From positions 45,184,435 to 45,213,760 of the forward strand of contig JBOZIK010000001.1 in the NCBI GenBank assembly GCA_051453625.1: a stretch of DNA of 29,326 bases, given 5' to 3'. Position 1 is the stretch's first letter. Every line of letters starts with the position of its first letter. A program made the position numbers and the translations under genes. Positions 1 through 9,674 of this stretch are shown here, in pieces. This DNA comes from Welwitschia mirabilis (Eukaryota; Gnetophyta; Gnetopsida; Welwitschiales). Below the pieces are notes generated by a model that was given only the letters and a program-made list of their open reading frames with translations, was not told where the DNA came from and ran no database searches.

Positions 1-1026
1 AAGGAGCCAACTTCAGAGGTAGAATAGTTTCTCTCCCCTGAACATCAAAAGAATTGGCTTGGATGTTTCTCTAAAGGGCCTTTAACACCAAAGAGGAGCA
101 TAGATTTCCAGTCTTTCAAACATAAACTCAGATTGGAGCCAAAATTTGCAGAGTAAGGCTGGATGTATACTCTAAGTCCAGACACGGGTGCCTCAGTAAA
201 AATGGTACGTTTGTTTTATTGTAATGGTTTATTTTATAAGAGCAATTGGAGGTTGGTATCTAAAGTGTATGGGAGAACAATGGAAGTAGACTTAGAAACC
301 ATTTTCTTAATTACTAGTTTTCCCAATGATCGTTTCTTATGTGAAATAAATTTAGTAGCCTCTCTTCAAGAGGTAGTTTCAAAAGAAGTTCCCACAGAAG
401 AGTTGTGTGGAAAATGGGTTAATTGGCATGCTAACATTCCAACCAATCAATTGAAGCTATTTTACAGAGTTGTTTTCCAGATTTCCACAAACAACTTGGT
501 CCCAAAACTCAAGCACAATGATGAGATATCACCACTTTGTGCTTACATCATGTTCTGCTTGGGCACAGGTGTTAAAATAAACCTGTGCAAATTTATTATG
601 TACTATATTAATCAATTTTATTGTGGCTAGTCATCCCAGTCTACCTTTCAGAGGTTTCATTATAGCGATATTAGAAAACCATTAGTTTGTTATTCAAAAG
701 GATGAAGAATTGGTAAAGGTGCCAAAGCCAGTTGGTTCATTTTCTCTTAAGAAAATGAACATGTTCTTAGAAGCTATTGGTCCATCTCCTCCTCCGAAGA
801 AGCAGCAGCGTACCAAAGAAGGGTCTACCTCTGAGCCCATATCAAATGAGTTTATCTACCAAGCTATTCAGTGTTTACAGGCCTTTGTAGATAAACTAAA
901 CAGAAAGGTAGATCGTATCGGTTTGGGCTATCAGCTTTTGGACTGGACATTCTAACTGAATCAGAAGAAGAAGAAGCTCCTGGAGATCATGCCTCCTCGT
1001 CTCACCATGATGAATCTTTTGATTAG
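1..1026 (+). pseudogene. Element A: third ORF (post-pol, 'env-position' ORF), 5'-truncated by the window and decayed
   Basis: This is the extra 3' ORF of a Sirevirus-like copia element. It enters the window already open in frame 1 and matches the element B ORF (14757-15823) along its whole length. Shared landmarks are SFKH.LRL, GLFYCN-type, SKVY, TEELC, NQLK.FYRVVFQIST and the acidic tail ending HHDESFD before the stop at 1024-1026. The central part resembles what I recall of the 'putative plant transposon protein' domain found in ORFs after copia pol. I see no signal peptide or membrane anchor, so it is unlikely to be an envelope protein. In-frame stops lie near 25 and 154 and after INQFYCG at 628-630, with frameshifts near 620-650 and 915. 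A basic stretch (PPPKKQQR) may be a nuclear signal. Function unknown. Confidence 0.75.
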
Positions 1027-1526
1027 CTTTATTTTGTCTTAATCTTTTCACTATTCTTCTCATTCTTTCTGTTTTCTCTCCTGTCTTATATCTCTGTTAT
1101 TTTGTGTTTTCAATGATGACAAAGGGGGAGAATATTATGTGTATCCAAATCTATCACTGCAAATCTCTGATGTAATCTCTTATGTAAATTTCAAAATCGG
1201 TTAATATAATAAGTTTTCTTGCAAATATTGTGTAAAGTGTTTTGAAATTTTTCTAGTTATCCTTTATACTATAATTGGCAATTTCTCATTTACATGTTTG
1301 TACAACCGTCAGATATCTCTGGACATGATATGGCTATCATTATTTTTACTCTATATGTATGTGTGTATATATATACATGTATATGTATATGTATATGTAC
1401 ACATATAATGTTGTGGATCAAGTGTGTTGGGGAGGTAAAATCAATCAAACCAATCACACCAGTTGTTGAACTGAGGGGGAGCATTCTTCCTACTTCTTGC
1501 AATTGCATCATTGAAAAAGGGGAGAT
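1027..1526 (+). other. Element A: 3' noncoding region between third ORF and LTR
   Basis: No gene is seen. The stretch holds three polypurine-like motifs (near 1119-1130, 1475-1483 and 1514-1525) and an AT/GT-rich simple repeat at about 1350-1408 made of TATATG/TATACA units. Two overlapping 80-residue frames here on opposite strands come from the palindromic simple repeat and are not genes. Confidence 0.7.
1514..1525 (+). promoter_or_regulatory. Element A polypurine tract
   Basis: The purine run AAAAAGGGGAGA sits immediately before the LTR start TGTTGAG. This is where plus-strand synthesis is primed in LTR retrotransposons. The same arrangement occurs in element B at 16264-16274. Confidence 0.8.
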
Positions 1527-2515
1527 TGTTGAGTAAGGATCCATTTCAATAATGAGTAATAGAACCCAACCTAGAACTCCATCTCAACTCAAGAATGTTG
1601 ACAGACGAATCAAAATATTTCAGGCCAAGCTTTAACTGTAAAGGATCGTTCGTCCTTTATCTGGGACGTCTGAACCTATATGTAGCCAAATGTACTGGGA
1701 CGGCCGGCCCTCTAACCTGAGACGTCTGGACATGTACGTGGTTTTTCGTATTGGGACGTCCGGCCACTTAACCTGCGTCCTGGCCTGTAAACTTGTTTTC
1801 TGTATGGGGACGTCCGAGCACTTTATCTAGGACATCCGACACCTGTCTCAATTTTCTGTCAAAGAAGATCATTAAAAGTGGGACGTCTAGTTTTTTATCT
1901 TGGGATGTCCGATCAACTATCCCTTGTCGCACGGAAATCATTTCATATGAACGTTGTGCAATCTACTCAAAGCGCAAACAGCTAGGAGATAAAAGGGAAT
2001 GGCAATCTAATCAAGACAAGGCGTCCTTAGGGTTTTTCTTATATATGTTGAAGTTAAAGATAGTTGTATGGTTACCGAAATGTGAAAATCATTTTCTTTG
2101 TATATCTGAATCAGAATTCCTATGTAAATCAGATCTGATCTGAACTCTTGCATTCTATTTTCTCCAATTGTCATTAATGTTGATGAATCATAGCTCTAAG
2201 GCTTACACATCATCAAACTTCTTTTGATCATTCTTTAGATTGCTCAAGGAAAAGCAAGTTGTATAACTGTAGCCCTAGCAAAAGGGTGGATGTACTTTGT
2301 TGGTTAAAGGAACCAGGAGGCTAAAGGCTTGTGCTGCCTCTTGTGAGTAGAGTAGGCTTGAAGAGCCGAACCACTATAAATCGGGCAGTCTCGTTTTTGT
2401 GCTTTGTTTAAATTCCTGTTACTGTATTTGTTTGATCTAATTAGTATTTCATTTTTCTTAGTTAAAGTTAAAAACCCTATTCACCCCCCTTCTAGGGTGC
2501 TTTACGATCCTAACA
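1527..2515 (+). repeat. Element A 3' LTR (about 989 bp)
   Basis: It begins TGTTGAGTAAGG directly after the polypurine tract and ends GATCCTAACA, giving TGTT/AACA ends. It aligns with the element B LTRs at the GACGTC array, the CAGGAGGCT block, the AGTAGAGTAGG..GAAGAGC block and the end AACCCTATTCACCCC. A TATA-like TTATATATG lies at 2039-2047. The next five bases (agggc) would be the target duplication, but its partner is outside the window. The frame at 1793-2143 is a chance ORF inside the LTR. Confidence 0.9.
1655..1915. promoter_or_regulatory. GGGACGTCC palindrome array in element A U3
   Basis: Exact GACGTC cores occur at 1665, 1721, 1755, 1809 and 1882. Decayed versions (GACGGCC, GACATCC, GATGTCC) lie between them at irregular spacing of about 25-70 bp. 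The array is upstream of the TATA-like box at 2039. GACGTC is the ACGT-core C-box recognised by plant bZIP factors, so an enhancer role is inferred. Confidence 0.6.
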
Positions 2516-2746
2516 AGGGCCTCATACTCAGTGGTGTTATTACAGACAAAAAACCCTAGCCTAAAGGCTCTTAGCAAAGGTTGTCTAGCTACTAGTTGCA
2601 ATATCACTCTTACCTCTAAGCCCTTGGTATTGTTAGCTCCATCAAAGAAGAGGTATCAGGTTTCATTGGGAGAGATATTTGAAAGGTCATTATGCATCAG
2701 GGCTTCTACAGACTCTTTGATATCATAAAAGTAAGTTCCTAACTCT
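2516..2746 (-). pseudogene. Ty3/gypsy RNase H fragment
   Basis: The minus-strand frame contains YLFFDGANNTKG followed about 45 residues later by CNNTTEYEAL. This is the usual plant gypsy RNase H pattern, with the first catalytic Asp in the DGA motif and the Glu in the EYEAL motif. The Trp before YLFF is a TGA stop. The fragment is cut on one side by element A's LTR and on the other by element C's LTR. It probably belongs to the same minus-strand gypsy element as the protease and gag at 20980-27120, but the RT that should lie between protease and RNase H is missing. Confidence 0.75.
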
Positions 2747-4725
2747 TGAACGGATCGAAATAAATCCTAGATGGGGAGTGAATGGGATTTATTAATCTTG
2801 CACTAATGGTAGCAACCAAAAAAAAAGCACACATAAAAAATCTAAAGGTTAAAGCACTAAGTAATAAAAACAAGTGCACCAAGGAAAGCAATTTACCGTG
2901 GTTTGGGAAACATCCCTACTCCACTTTTGGAGGTTAGCCAAAGCTCCTGCTGATCTCTATTAATCTTCCTTCTTCTAGATTTCTTAGGATAACTTGTTAC
3001 CTTTACAATCAAACTTTTCAAGGGTAAGTCTCAACCTTTTCAGTTGAAACAATTTCGAAGTGATGAGAGTGTGCCTTGCTACACTTAATCACTCACTCTT
3101 TGTACAACAAGAAAGAGCAAGAATTTCTCAACAATAAACAGTGATGGGTACAGCAGGTATCAATAATGGGTATAGTCAAACTGGTACAAGAAAATGTTAA
3201 TAGTACAATATGTCTCTTTTTTTAAAGGCCTAAGCCCATCTCCCTTTTATATCATGTAAGTAAGGTGAAATGATTTTCAATGTAAAGGCCTCTAAGGGCT
3301 AGATAATGACTAACTACCCAAAGATCAATGTTCAAAAAAAGTTACATTTTCTTGTTCACCCGTCGCCCAGTTAACCCTTTGGAAGGTTCTAGATGACCTG
3401 AGATGAATTAGATTGGCAATTTGGTCGACCTCGTGTTTCATCTAGTCAACCTAAGTTTAATTAGCTTCTCAAACTAGTCAATCCCACTAAAAATCCACTT
3501 GACCCGTCTTGTCCAGACCCGATCAACCCCATCGGAGATCCGATCGACTCCTCTTGCCTCGATCCAATCGACCCCTCATGTTGCANNNNNNNNNNNNNNN
3601 NNNNNNNNNNNNNNNNNNNNNNNNNNNNNNNNNNNNNNNNNNNNNNNNNNNNNNNNNNNNNNNNNNNNNNNNNNNNNNNNNNNNNNNNNNNNNNNNNNNN
3701 NNNNNNNNNNNNNNNNNNNNNNNNNNNNNNNNNNNNNNNNNNNNNNNNNNNNNNNNNNNNNNNNNNNNNNNNNNNNNNNNNNNNNNNNNNNNNNNNNNNN
3801 NNNNNNNNNNNNNNNNNNNNNNNNNNNNNNNNNNNNNNNNNNNNNNNNNNNNNNNNNNNNNNNNNNNNNNNNNNNNNNNNNNNNNNNNNNNNNNNNNNNN
3901 NNNNNNNNNNNNNNNNNNNNNNNNNNNNNNNNNNNNNNNNNNNNNNNNNNNNNNNNNNNNNNNNNNNNNNNNNNNNNNNNNNNNNNNNNNNNNNNNNNNN
4001 NNNNNNNNNNNNNNNNNNNNNNNNNNNNNNNNNNNNNNNNNNNNNNNNNNNNNNNNNNNNNNNNNNNNNNNNNNNNNNNNNNNNNNNNNNNNNNNNNNNN
4101 NNNNNNNNNNNNNNNNNNNNNNNNNNNNNNNNNNNNNNNNNNNNNNNNNNNNNNNNNNNNNNNNNNNNNNNNNNNNNNNNNNNNNNNNNNNNNNNNNNNN
4201 NNNNNNNNNNNNNNNNNNNNNNNNNNNNNNNNNNNNNNNNNNNNNNNNNNNNNNNNNNNNNNNNNNNNNNNNNNNNNNNNNNNNNNNNNNNNNNNNNNNN
4301 NNNNNNNNNNNNNNNNNNNNNNNNNNNNNNNNNNNNNNNNNNNNNNNNNNNNNNNNNNNNNNNNNNNNNNNNNNNNNNNNNNNNNNNNNNNNNNNNNNNN
4401 NNNNNNNNNNNNNNNNNNNNNNNNNNNNNNNNNNNNNNNNNNNNNNNNNNNNNNNNNNNNNNNNNNNNNNNNNNNNNNNNNNNNNNNNNNNNNNNNNNNN
4501 NNNNNNNNNNNNNNNNNNNNNNNNNNNNNNNNNNNNNNNNNNNNNNNNNNNNNNNNNNNNNNNNGTTTCTGTTCAGACTAGAAGTTCTCAGACCATCAAG
4601 GACACAAATCTATTAGAGCTTTGGCTGCCTTTTAAAATTTCATTATCCTACATCTTGTACTTATATACAAAGGCTAGAAATGATATGTTAGTTTGACATC
4701 AACTAGTAATCAATTAATTCCAACA
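2747..4725 (-). repeat. Element C 3' LTR (about 1.0 kb of real sequence plus a 979-N gap)
   Basis: It aligns along its whole length with 19974-20979. In sense orientation it starts TGTTGGAATTAATTG and ends CGTTCA. Counted without Ns it is 1000 bp, against 1006 bp in the other LTR. GGTCGATTGG-type motifs lie at 3360-3580. The two long frames running through the Ns are artefacts. Confidence 0.9.
3586..4564. other. Assembly gap (979 N) inside the element C 3' LTR
   Basis: The flanks align to 20802 and 20819 of the paralogous LTR, where only about 16 bases separate them. The gap is either greatly oversized or hides an insertion. Confidence 0.85.
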
Positions 4726-5279
4726 ATTTCCCCCTTTGACATTGATGCAAACACACTACACAAAAAGAACAATATCCATAAAGCAGGGTACACTTACCAT
4801 TATCCTCCCCCAAATACCCCTTGACTTTATGTTATATCTATTTAAAAAAAATAGTAATCATAACAAAGTTTCCAAAGTAGGTATGAAAATGAAAGCAATA
4901 ATTTTCAATTTATAATTCCTAAAAGAACAACTATCGATGCTATGTTCATGTCAACAAGATTTAATTACAAAGTGAAATATCAAAGTATTCAAAATAAACA
5001 ACCACCAGAGTATTTATGACCTTTAGTTCATCATAATAGCATTAATGACTATACGGTAACAAGATTCTCAAATGAAAATAGGGTGAATATTATAATGATG
5101 GTTTCATGTAGCACCCCATATTAAAAAGAGTAGCAAATTATAGCAGCAATCAAAAGTAGTATTATACCAACTGATTACATTGACAACAACTTGACAATTT
5201 AAACTGAGTAAGGTAATATTTGAGACTCCCCCTTTTAATGTTAATGACAAAGGAGGGGAAAAGACTAATAGAGAAACAT
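4726..5279 (-). other. Element C polypurine tract and 3' noncoding region
   Basis: On the minus strand GTCAAAGGGGGAAAT (4726-4740) directly precedes the LTR start TGTTGGAATT, so this is the plus-strand primer. Further purine motifs of the same kind lie at about 4806-4818 and 5226-5240 (AAAAGGGGGAGT). No gene is seen in this AT-rich stretch. Confidence 0.75.
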
Positions 5280-6341
5280 CTAGTCCAATTTTTCCTCAGA
5301 CTCCTTCTCTGATTCAGACTCGTCTTCTTCTTCCTCCTTCTCACAAGAAAGACCAACTTCTTTTGATATATCAGCTAGCTAAAAACCTGAAGCAATCAAG
5401 GCTTCCTTCATATGACGAGTCCTAGTGTCCAATCGTTTCAAAAGGGAGAGAGACTCATTCAGAGACAATTTCTTTGAAGGAGGACGACGAGTAAATTTTG
5501 AAGAGGACTTAGTAAAGATATGCATCTAAGAGAGAGTGGTCTAACGTGTAGAAGACATCGAGGTCATGGTTTCTAGCTTGCGACGAAACTGAACCCTAAA
5601 GTGTTTACAGATATTGGCAATGAGAATGGAGTATGGAAGACCCCTTATCTTATGATATTCAAGTTGAGACACCATGTTTTTAAGGATAATAGTTGGGACA
5701 TCAGTAGAATGTTGTTGTCCCACCAAGTACAAAAGATAAGCTCTATAATTGAAAATTTCATTGTTGTGCGCAGCAAGAGATAAGAAATTATCTGTGAAGA
5801 CCAAATGCAAAAATCGTTACTTTGGAAGGAGTGAGGAAGCGGAGAAAGTGGTTTTCCACCTGATTGGCTTACTGCACAAAACCCTAGTGACCTTTACTTT
5901 GTTTACCATGGAATCATCCAGACGCTAGAACTTCTCATAATCTCTTCTAAGAAGTTTCGTGATTATGATAATCAGATCTCTGGTAATACTCATTCTTTTC
6001 CCCGAAACAAGAGTAGGTAAAGTGGAAGAATCGGCATCAAATGAAGCATTTACATAAAAGAGTCTAATGAGAAAAGGATATGCGGATCTAGAAACTTCAA
6101 GAAAAACAAAAAGATCTGAGCCTTCAAGAACTCTTATTACATCACTTAGCTCATGAAGTTCATGATAAGTGACCGCTCTTTCTTGGCACATACGTTTCTT
6201 TTCAAACTTTGCTGCAAACCTGTCAATCTCCTCTTCTAACATTCCTTGGCAAGATTTGGAAAGAAAAACTAAGAGCAAAAGACAAGAATGAAAGAGAAAT
6301 TCAAAGAAATTTTGGGTCCACTGACTCACACTTGTGGCCAT
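5280..6341 (-). pseudogene. Element C: third ORF (post-pol), decayed
   Basis: In minus-strand order, one block contains FEKKRMCQERAV, then LFYVNASF and LVSGKRMSITRDLI. A second block after a frameshift contains NNEIFNYRAYLLYLVG, VPTIILKNM and GLPYSILIANICKHF. The end is Glu/Asp-rich and stops at 5280-5282. The order FY.N, V.GK.I, a helical middle, LPYS.LI and an acidic tail matches the third ORFs of A and B in layout, though the residues differ, so a shared domain family is inferred. Stops fall after DYEKF (about 5925) and SSTR (5541). The start is uncertain: ATG at 6341 or an in-frame ATG at 6407. Not recognisably an envelope protein. Confidence 0.6.
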
Positions 6342-6541
6342 CCGATTGACCAAGTTTACATCTAGTCGTCCTGTCAAAGGATGGGTCAATTGAATCCCCA
6401 GCTCCAAGCGACAAATAATCTAGTCCAATCGACCTGATAAAATTTGGGTTGGACCTAGCACATGTCCAGTCGACCAGTCTCACAGGCTAGATGATCCAAC
6501 TTCTCCAGGACCAATCGACCAAATTGGGTGTCTGATTGACT
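6341..6541. promoter_or_regulatory. GGTCGATTGG motif array between element C pol and third ORF
   Basis: On the plus strand CCAATCGACC or close variants occur at 6341 (TCCGATTGACC), 6425, 6466, 6511 and 6532. The same motif recurs in both C LTRs (3360-3580 and 20605-20800). Variants are mostly CG to TG or CA changes. An upstream promoter or enhancer role for the third ORF is inferred. Confidence 0.5.
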
Positions 6542-6594
6542 ACCCTACTTTCAGTCAGAGGACGGTAACATTATCCCCAATTCTCTTCTAAAAG

Positions 6595-8170
6595 TGAAAA
6601 ACTTGTCAAGGCTCATGCGTTTTGTGAAAATGTTAGCTAGTTGTTAGTATTCATAAAGTTCATGGTGACATTTCCTTTTTCAACCTGGTCTCTAAGAAAA
6701 TGGTGTCTAATTTTCAATGTGTTTGGTACGAGAATGTTGAACAGGATTCTTTAATATATTTATTGCACTAGTACTATCACAAAAAATAGGTTCCGATCAT
6801 AGTTATTTCCAATATCTCTGAACATTTTCTTCATCTATAAAACGTAAGTACAACAGCTTCTTACTACAATGTATTCTGCTACGGTTGTGGGTTGGTAGGG
6901 GAGGGAGGAGGGAGATGGGGAAGACAGAGTTTTGTTTCTTACTTGCCCAACCCACTACGCATGCTCCAAGGAAGAAGCAGTTTCTGCTCATGCTCTTCCT
7001 GTCATTCTTGCATCCAGCCTGGTCTGCATTGCTAAAGCATGCAATATCAAATTAGGTTGCACTTGGGTACCATAGATGGTGTTCACATGTCCCTTTTGTG
7101 TACTTAATGATCCTTTGTATGGCTTGAAGGTGGGACTCTTTTGGACTTACTTGGTATCTTGCACAAACTGCCACACTAAACATTATGTTTGGTCTACTGG
7201 TGGTTAAGTAGAAAAGGCTTCCTATCATGCTTCTACAAAGTTTTTGATCCACTGATTTTCTTTGATTATTACTGCCAATTTCAAGTTGTAGACATGGGAG
7301 TGGAGGCAGTTTTAGCATTCACAAGTCTAAATCATTTCACTAAGTCTTTAACGTATTTCAGTTGAGAGATAAACATTCCTTGATTGTATTGCTTAATTTG
7401 TTGACCTAAGAACATACTTGCTTCTCCTAACATAATCATCTTAAAATGGTTCTTCATATGATTAGCAAACTCTCTAGTTAGCTCTTCTTTTAAAGCCCCA
7501 AAAATTATATTATCAACATGTATTTGGATAATTATGAAATATTTCTCAAACTGTGAAAGAGTGTTTTGTCTATAGTTCCCCTTTTGTAACCACTATCCTC
7601 AAGGAAATTTGTTAACTTTTCATATCAAGCACATGAGGCTTATTTCAAACCATATAAGGCCTTCTTAAGCCTATAGACATAGTTTGGTTTGTGTGGATCA
7701 ATAAAGCCTCTAGGTTGCTATACATAGACTTCTTCGTTAAGAATGCCATTTGAGAAAGTATTTTTTACATCCATTTAAAATACTTCTAAATTCTTAAAAG
7801 CAGCAATGTAAGAACATTCTTATACTACCCAATTTGGCAATGGAAGCAAATGTATCTCCCACACCGATGCCTTCTATCTAGTTGTACACTTGTGCCACCA
7901 ATTTTGCCTTATTCTTGATCACGTTGTTATGTTCATCCCACCTATTCTTGAAGATCCACTTTGTTCCAATCACGTTTCTCTCCTTTGGTCTCTCAACTAG
8001 ATCCCACACATCATTTCTTTTGAACTATAGTAATTCCACTTGCATTCCTACCATCCATTCGTCATGAGTTTCAGCTTCTTCATAGCTCTTAGGTTTGACC
8101 TGTGAAACATAACACACATGAGCACAAAAGTTCTTTAAGAAGTGTCTAGTGTGCTCACCTGAGTTTACAT
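6595..8170 (-). pseudogene. Element C: reverse transcriptase and RNase H, decayed
   Basis: The RT begins near 8100 (KSYEEAE, then WIFKN and KAKLVAQ), then has a MDVKN-type first catalytic region near 7770, EEVYV, KKALYGLK, and the active-site box as HVDN (7505-7523) instead of YVDD. The connection domain reads SMIGSLFYLTTSRPNI and QRIIKYTKGT (7052-7318). RNase H follows with GWASKKQNSV, FCDSTSAINI and SRTKHIE, ending LANIFTKRM near 6600. A GC-rich insertion of about 25 bp interrupts RNase H at 6890-6925. Many stops and frameshifts are present. Inactive. Confidence 0.85.
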
Positions 8171-8602
8171 CTCTAATGACTTATTCAAGCAAATGATCCT
8201 TTGGTTCTTCAAGTTGTCCTGCATTGGTCTCTTATTTTGTTTCATCATCCTTCTTTCTTGAATACACCTTATCATAAGTAAAATTCTATAAGGGGTTTTC
8301 TTCTTCTGCACCTGCAGATAATGGCTTAAGATTAGTATCATCAATTTGAACATTAATGGATTCTTCTATAGATAAGGTTCATTGGTTCAAAATTCTATAG
8401 GCTCTACTCCTTGTAGAGTAACGAATGAAGATNNNNNNNNNNNNNNNNNNNTGAAATTTGTCCAAGTTTTCTCTATCCTTCAACATGAAACACTTACTCC
8501 CAAAAGCTTTAAAATAAGAAACATTTGGTTTCCTACCTTTCCAAAGCTCATAAGGTGTTTTATCCATACCTAGTCGAAGATACACTTTATTGATCATATA
8601 GT
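8171..8602 (-). pseudogene. Element C: integrase C-terminal region and linker to RT
   Basis: The minus-strand frame has MDKTPYELWKGRKPNVSYF, FGSKCFMLKDRENLDKF, a 19-N gap (8433-8451), then STRSRAYRI. These are standard copia integrase C-terminal motifs. The gap matches the roughly seven residues expected there. The frame stops abruptly at 8602, where element B is inserted, and the missing upstream part resumes at 17315. Confidence 0.85.
8598..8602. repeat. Target-site duplication of element B, left copy (atagt)
   Basis: These five bases abut the LTR start TGTTCG. The right copy is atagc at 17315-17319, a four of five match. Joining the flanks through one copy restores the order of C's integrase motifs. 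Confidence 0.75.
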
Positions 8603-9613
8603 TGTTCGTAACATATATTTCAATGATGATCAATGGATCAAAACCAGCTAGCCAAAGTGCAAACCACATACCTCAGAAGATGATCAAAGTTACAAAAAGA
8701 GTGAAGTCAAAGATCTGATCAAATTAAGATGTACTGGGATGTTCGAGCTTAACAACTAGGACGTCTGATCCTGTATACTGTCAAATGTACTAGGACGTTA
8801 GGGACATCGAACCAAATATACTAGGATATCCGTCCTGTAGACCAAGACGTCTAACCCTGTTCTCAGCAAAATGTACTGAGACATCCGAGCATCAAAACCG
8901 AGACATTTGACCCTTGTCTCAGTTTTCTGTAAAAGCAAACTTAAAAACCGTGACGTCAGGATTTTCTCTACGGGATGTCCAAGTAGTTAATTGTTGCTGT
9001 GGAAATGTGTAGTCAAGTGACCATTGGGCACTAATATAGAGCTGAGAACGGCTAGAAGAAGATCCCTAATTGCACACTATTCAAAAAACGACCTTGTCTA
9101 GGGTTGTCCCTAGGTCCTTTAATGTAAAATGTATAAATATATTGTTTGAATTGAATTGTAAAGTGAGCTGAACTATGAAATTTTACTATAATCATTTGAA
9201 GAGAAAGTTCTCTTTCTCCATGCTGTCCAAGTGGGTTAATCTAAGCAAATCTAAATCCTTCTTGTTGTACTCCATGCTGATGATCTGTAACCCAAGGCTC
9301 AATAGACATTAGAACTCTCCTCTCTTGTGTTGCTCTAAAGGAGCAAGAACTATGATTTCTGAACCCTAGTTTAGATGGGGGTTGTATTGAAAGAAATAGC
9401 TTTGATTTAAGGAACCAGGAGGCTCAAGGCTTTATGATACCCCCTATGAGTGGAGTAGACTAGAAGAGCAGGACCACTATAGAATTTGATACACCTTTTC
9501 TTATGATTTATTTTTAAGTTTTATGTGCAATTAATGATTTTCAGTTTCCATATTTGATTTAAAAACCCTATTCAACCCCTCCCCCCTTCTCTAGGATGTT
9601 TTTTACCCTAACA
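8603..9613 (+). repeat. Element B 5' LTR (1011 bp)
   Basis: It starts TGTTCGTAACATATATTTC and ends TTACCCTAACA, two bases before the primer site. It aligns throughout with 16278-17314, at roughly one mismatch in ten bases by eye over 9160-9410. The TATA box TATAAATA is at 9132-9139. The U5 end has AACCCTATTCAACCCC. Confidence 0.93.
8730..8990. promoter_or_regulatory. GACGTC array in element B 5' LTR, decayed
   Basis: Only three exact GACGTC cores remain (8760, 8846, 8952). Other positions read GATGTT, GACGTT, GACATC, GATATC and GATGTC, mostly CpG transitions relative to the 3' LTR array at 16410-16685. Confidence 0.6.
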
Positions 9614-9615
9614 TT

Positions 9616-9627
9616 TGGTATCAGAGT
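9616..9627 (+). promoter_or_regulatory. Element B primer binding site
   Basis: TGGTATCAGAGT lies two bases after the LTR. It is complementary to the 3' end of plant initiator tRNA-Met apart from the last base, as usual for plant copia elements. Confidence 0.88.
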
Positions 9628-9674
9628 ATGGTTGCTCTAGGCTTTTTTCACTCTATCATTTCATGGTACCTCAA

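Noticed and set aside
1290-1544. Overlapping frames of about 80 codons on both strands
   Set aside because: They come from a palindromic TA/TG simple repeat in retrotransposon noncoding DNA.
1793-2143. 116-codon frame on the plus strand
   Set aside because: It lies inside element A's LTR and is not kept in the B LTRs.
3499-4696. Two long frames of 360 and 395 codons
   Set aside because: They are almost entirely N codons inside an LTR gap.
5601-5783. 60-codon plus-strand frame
   Set aside because: It is the reverse strand of element C's third ORF.
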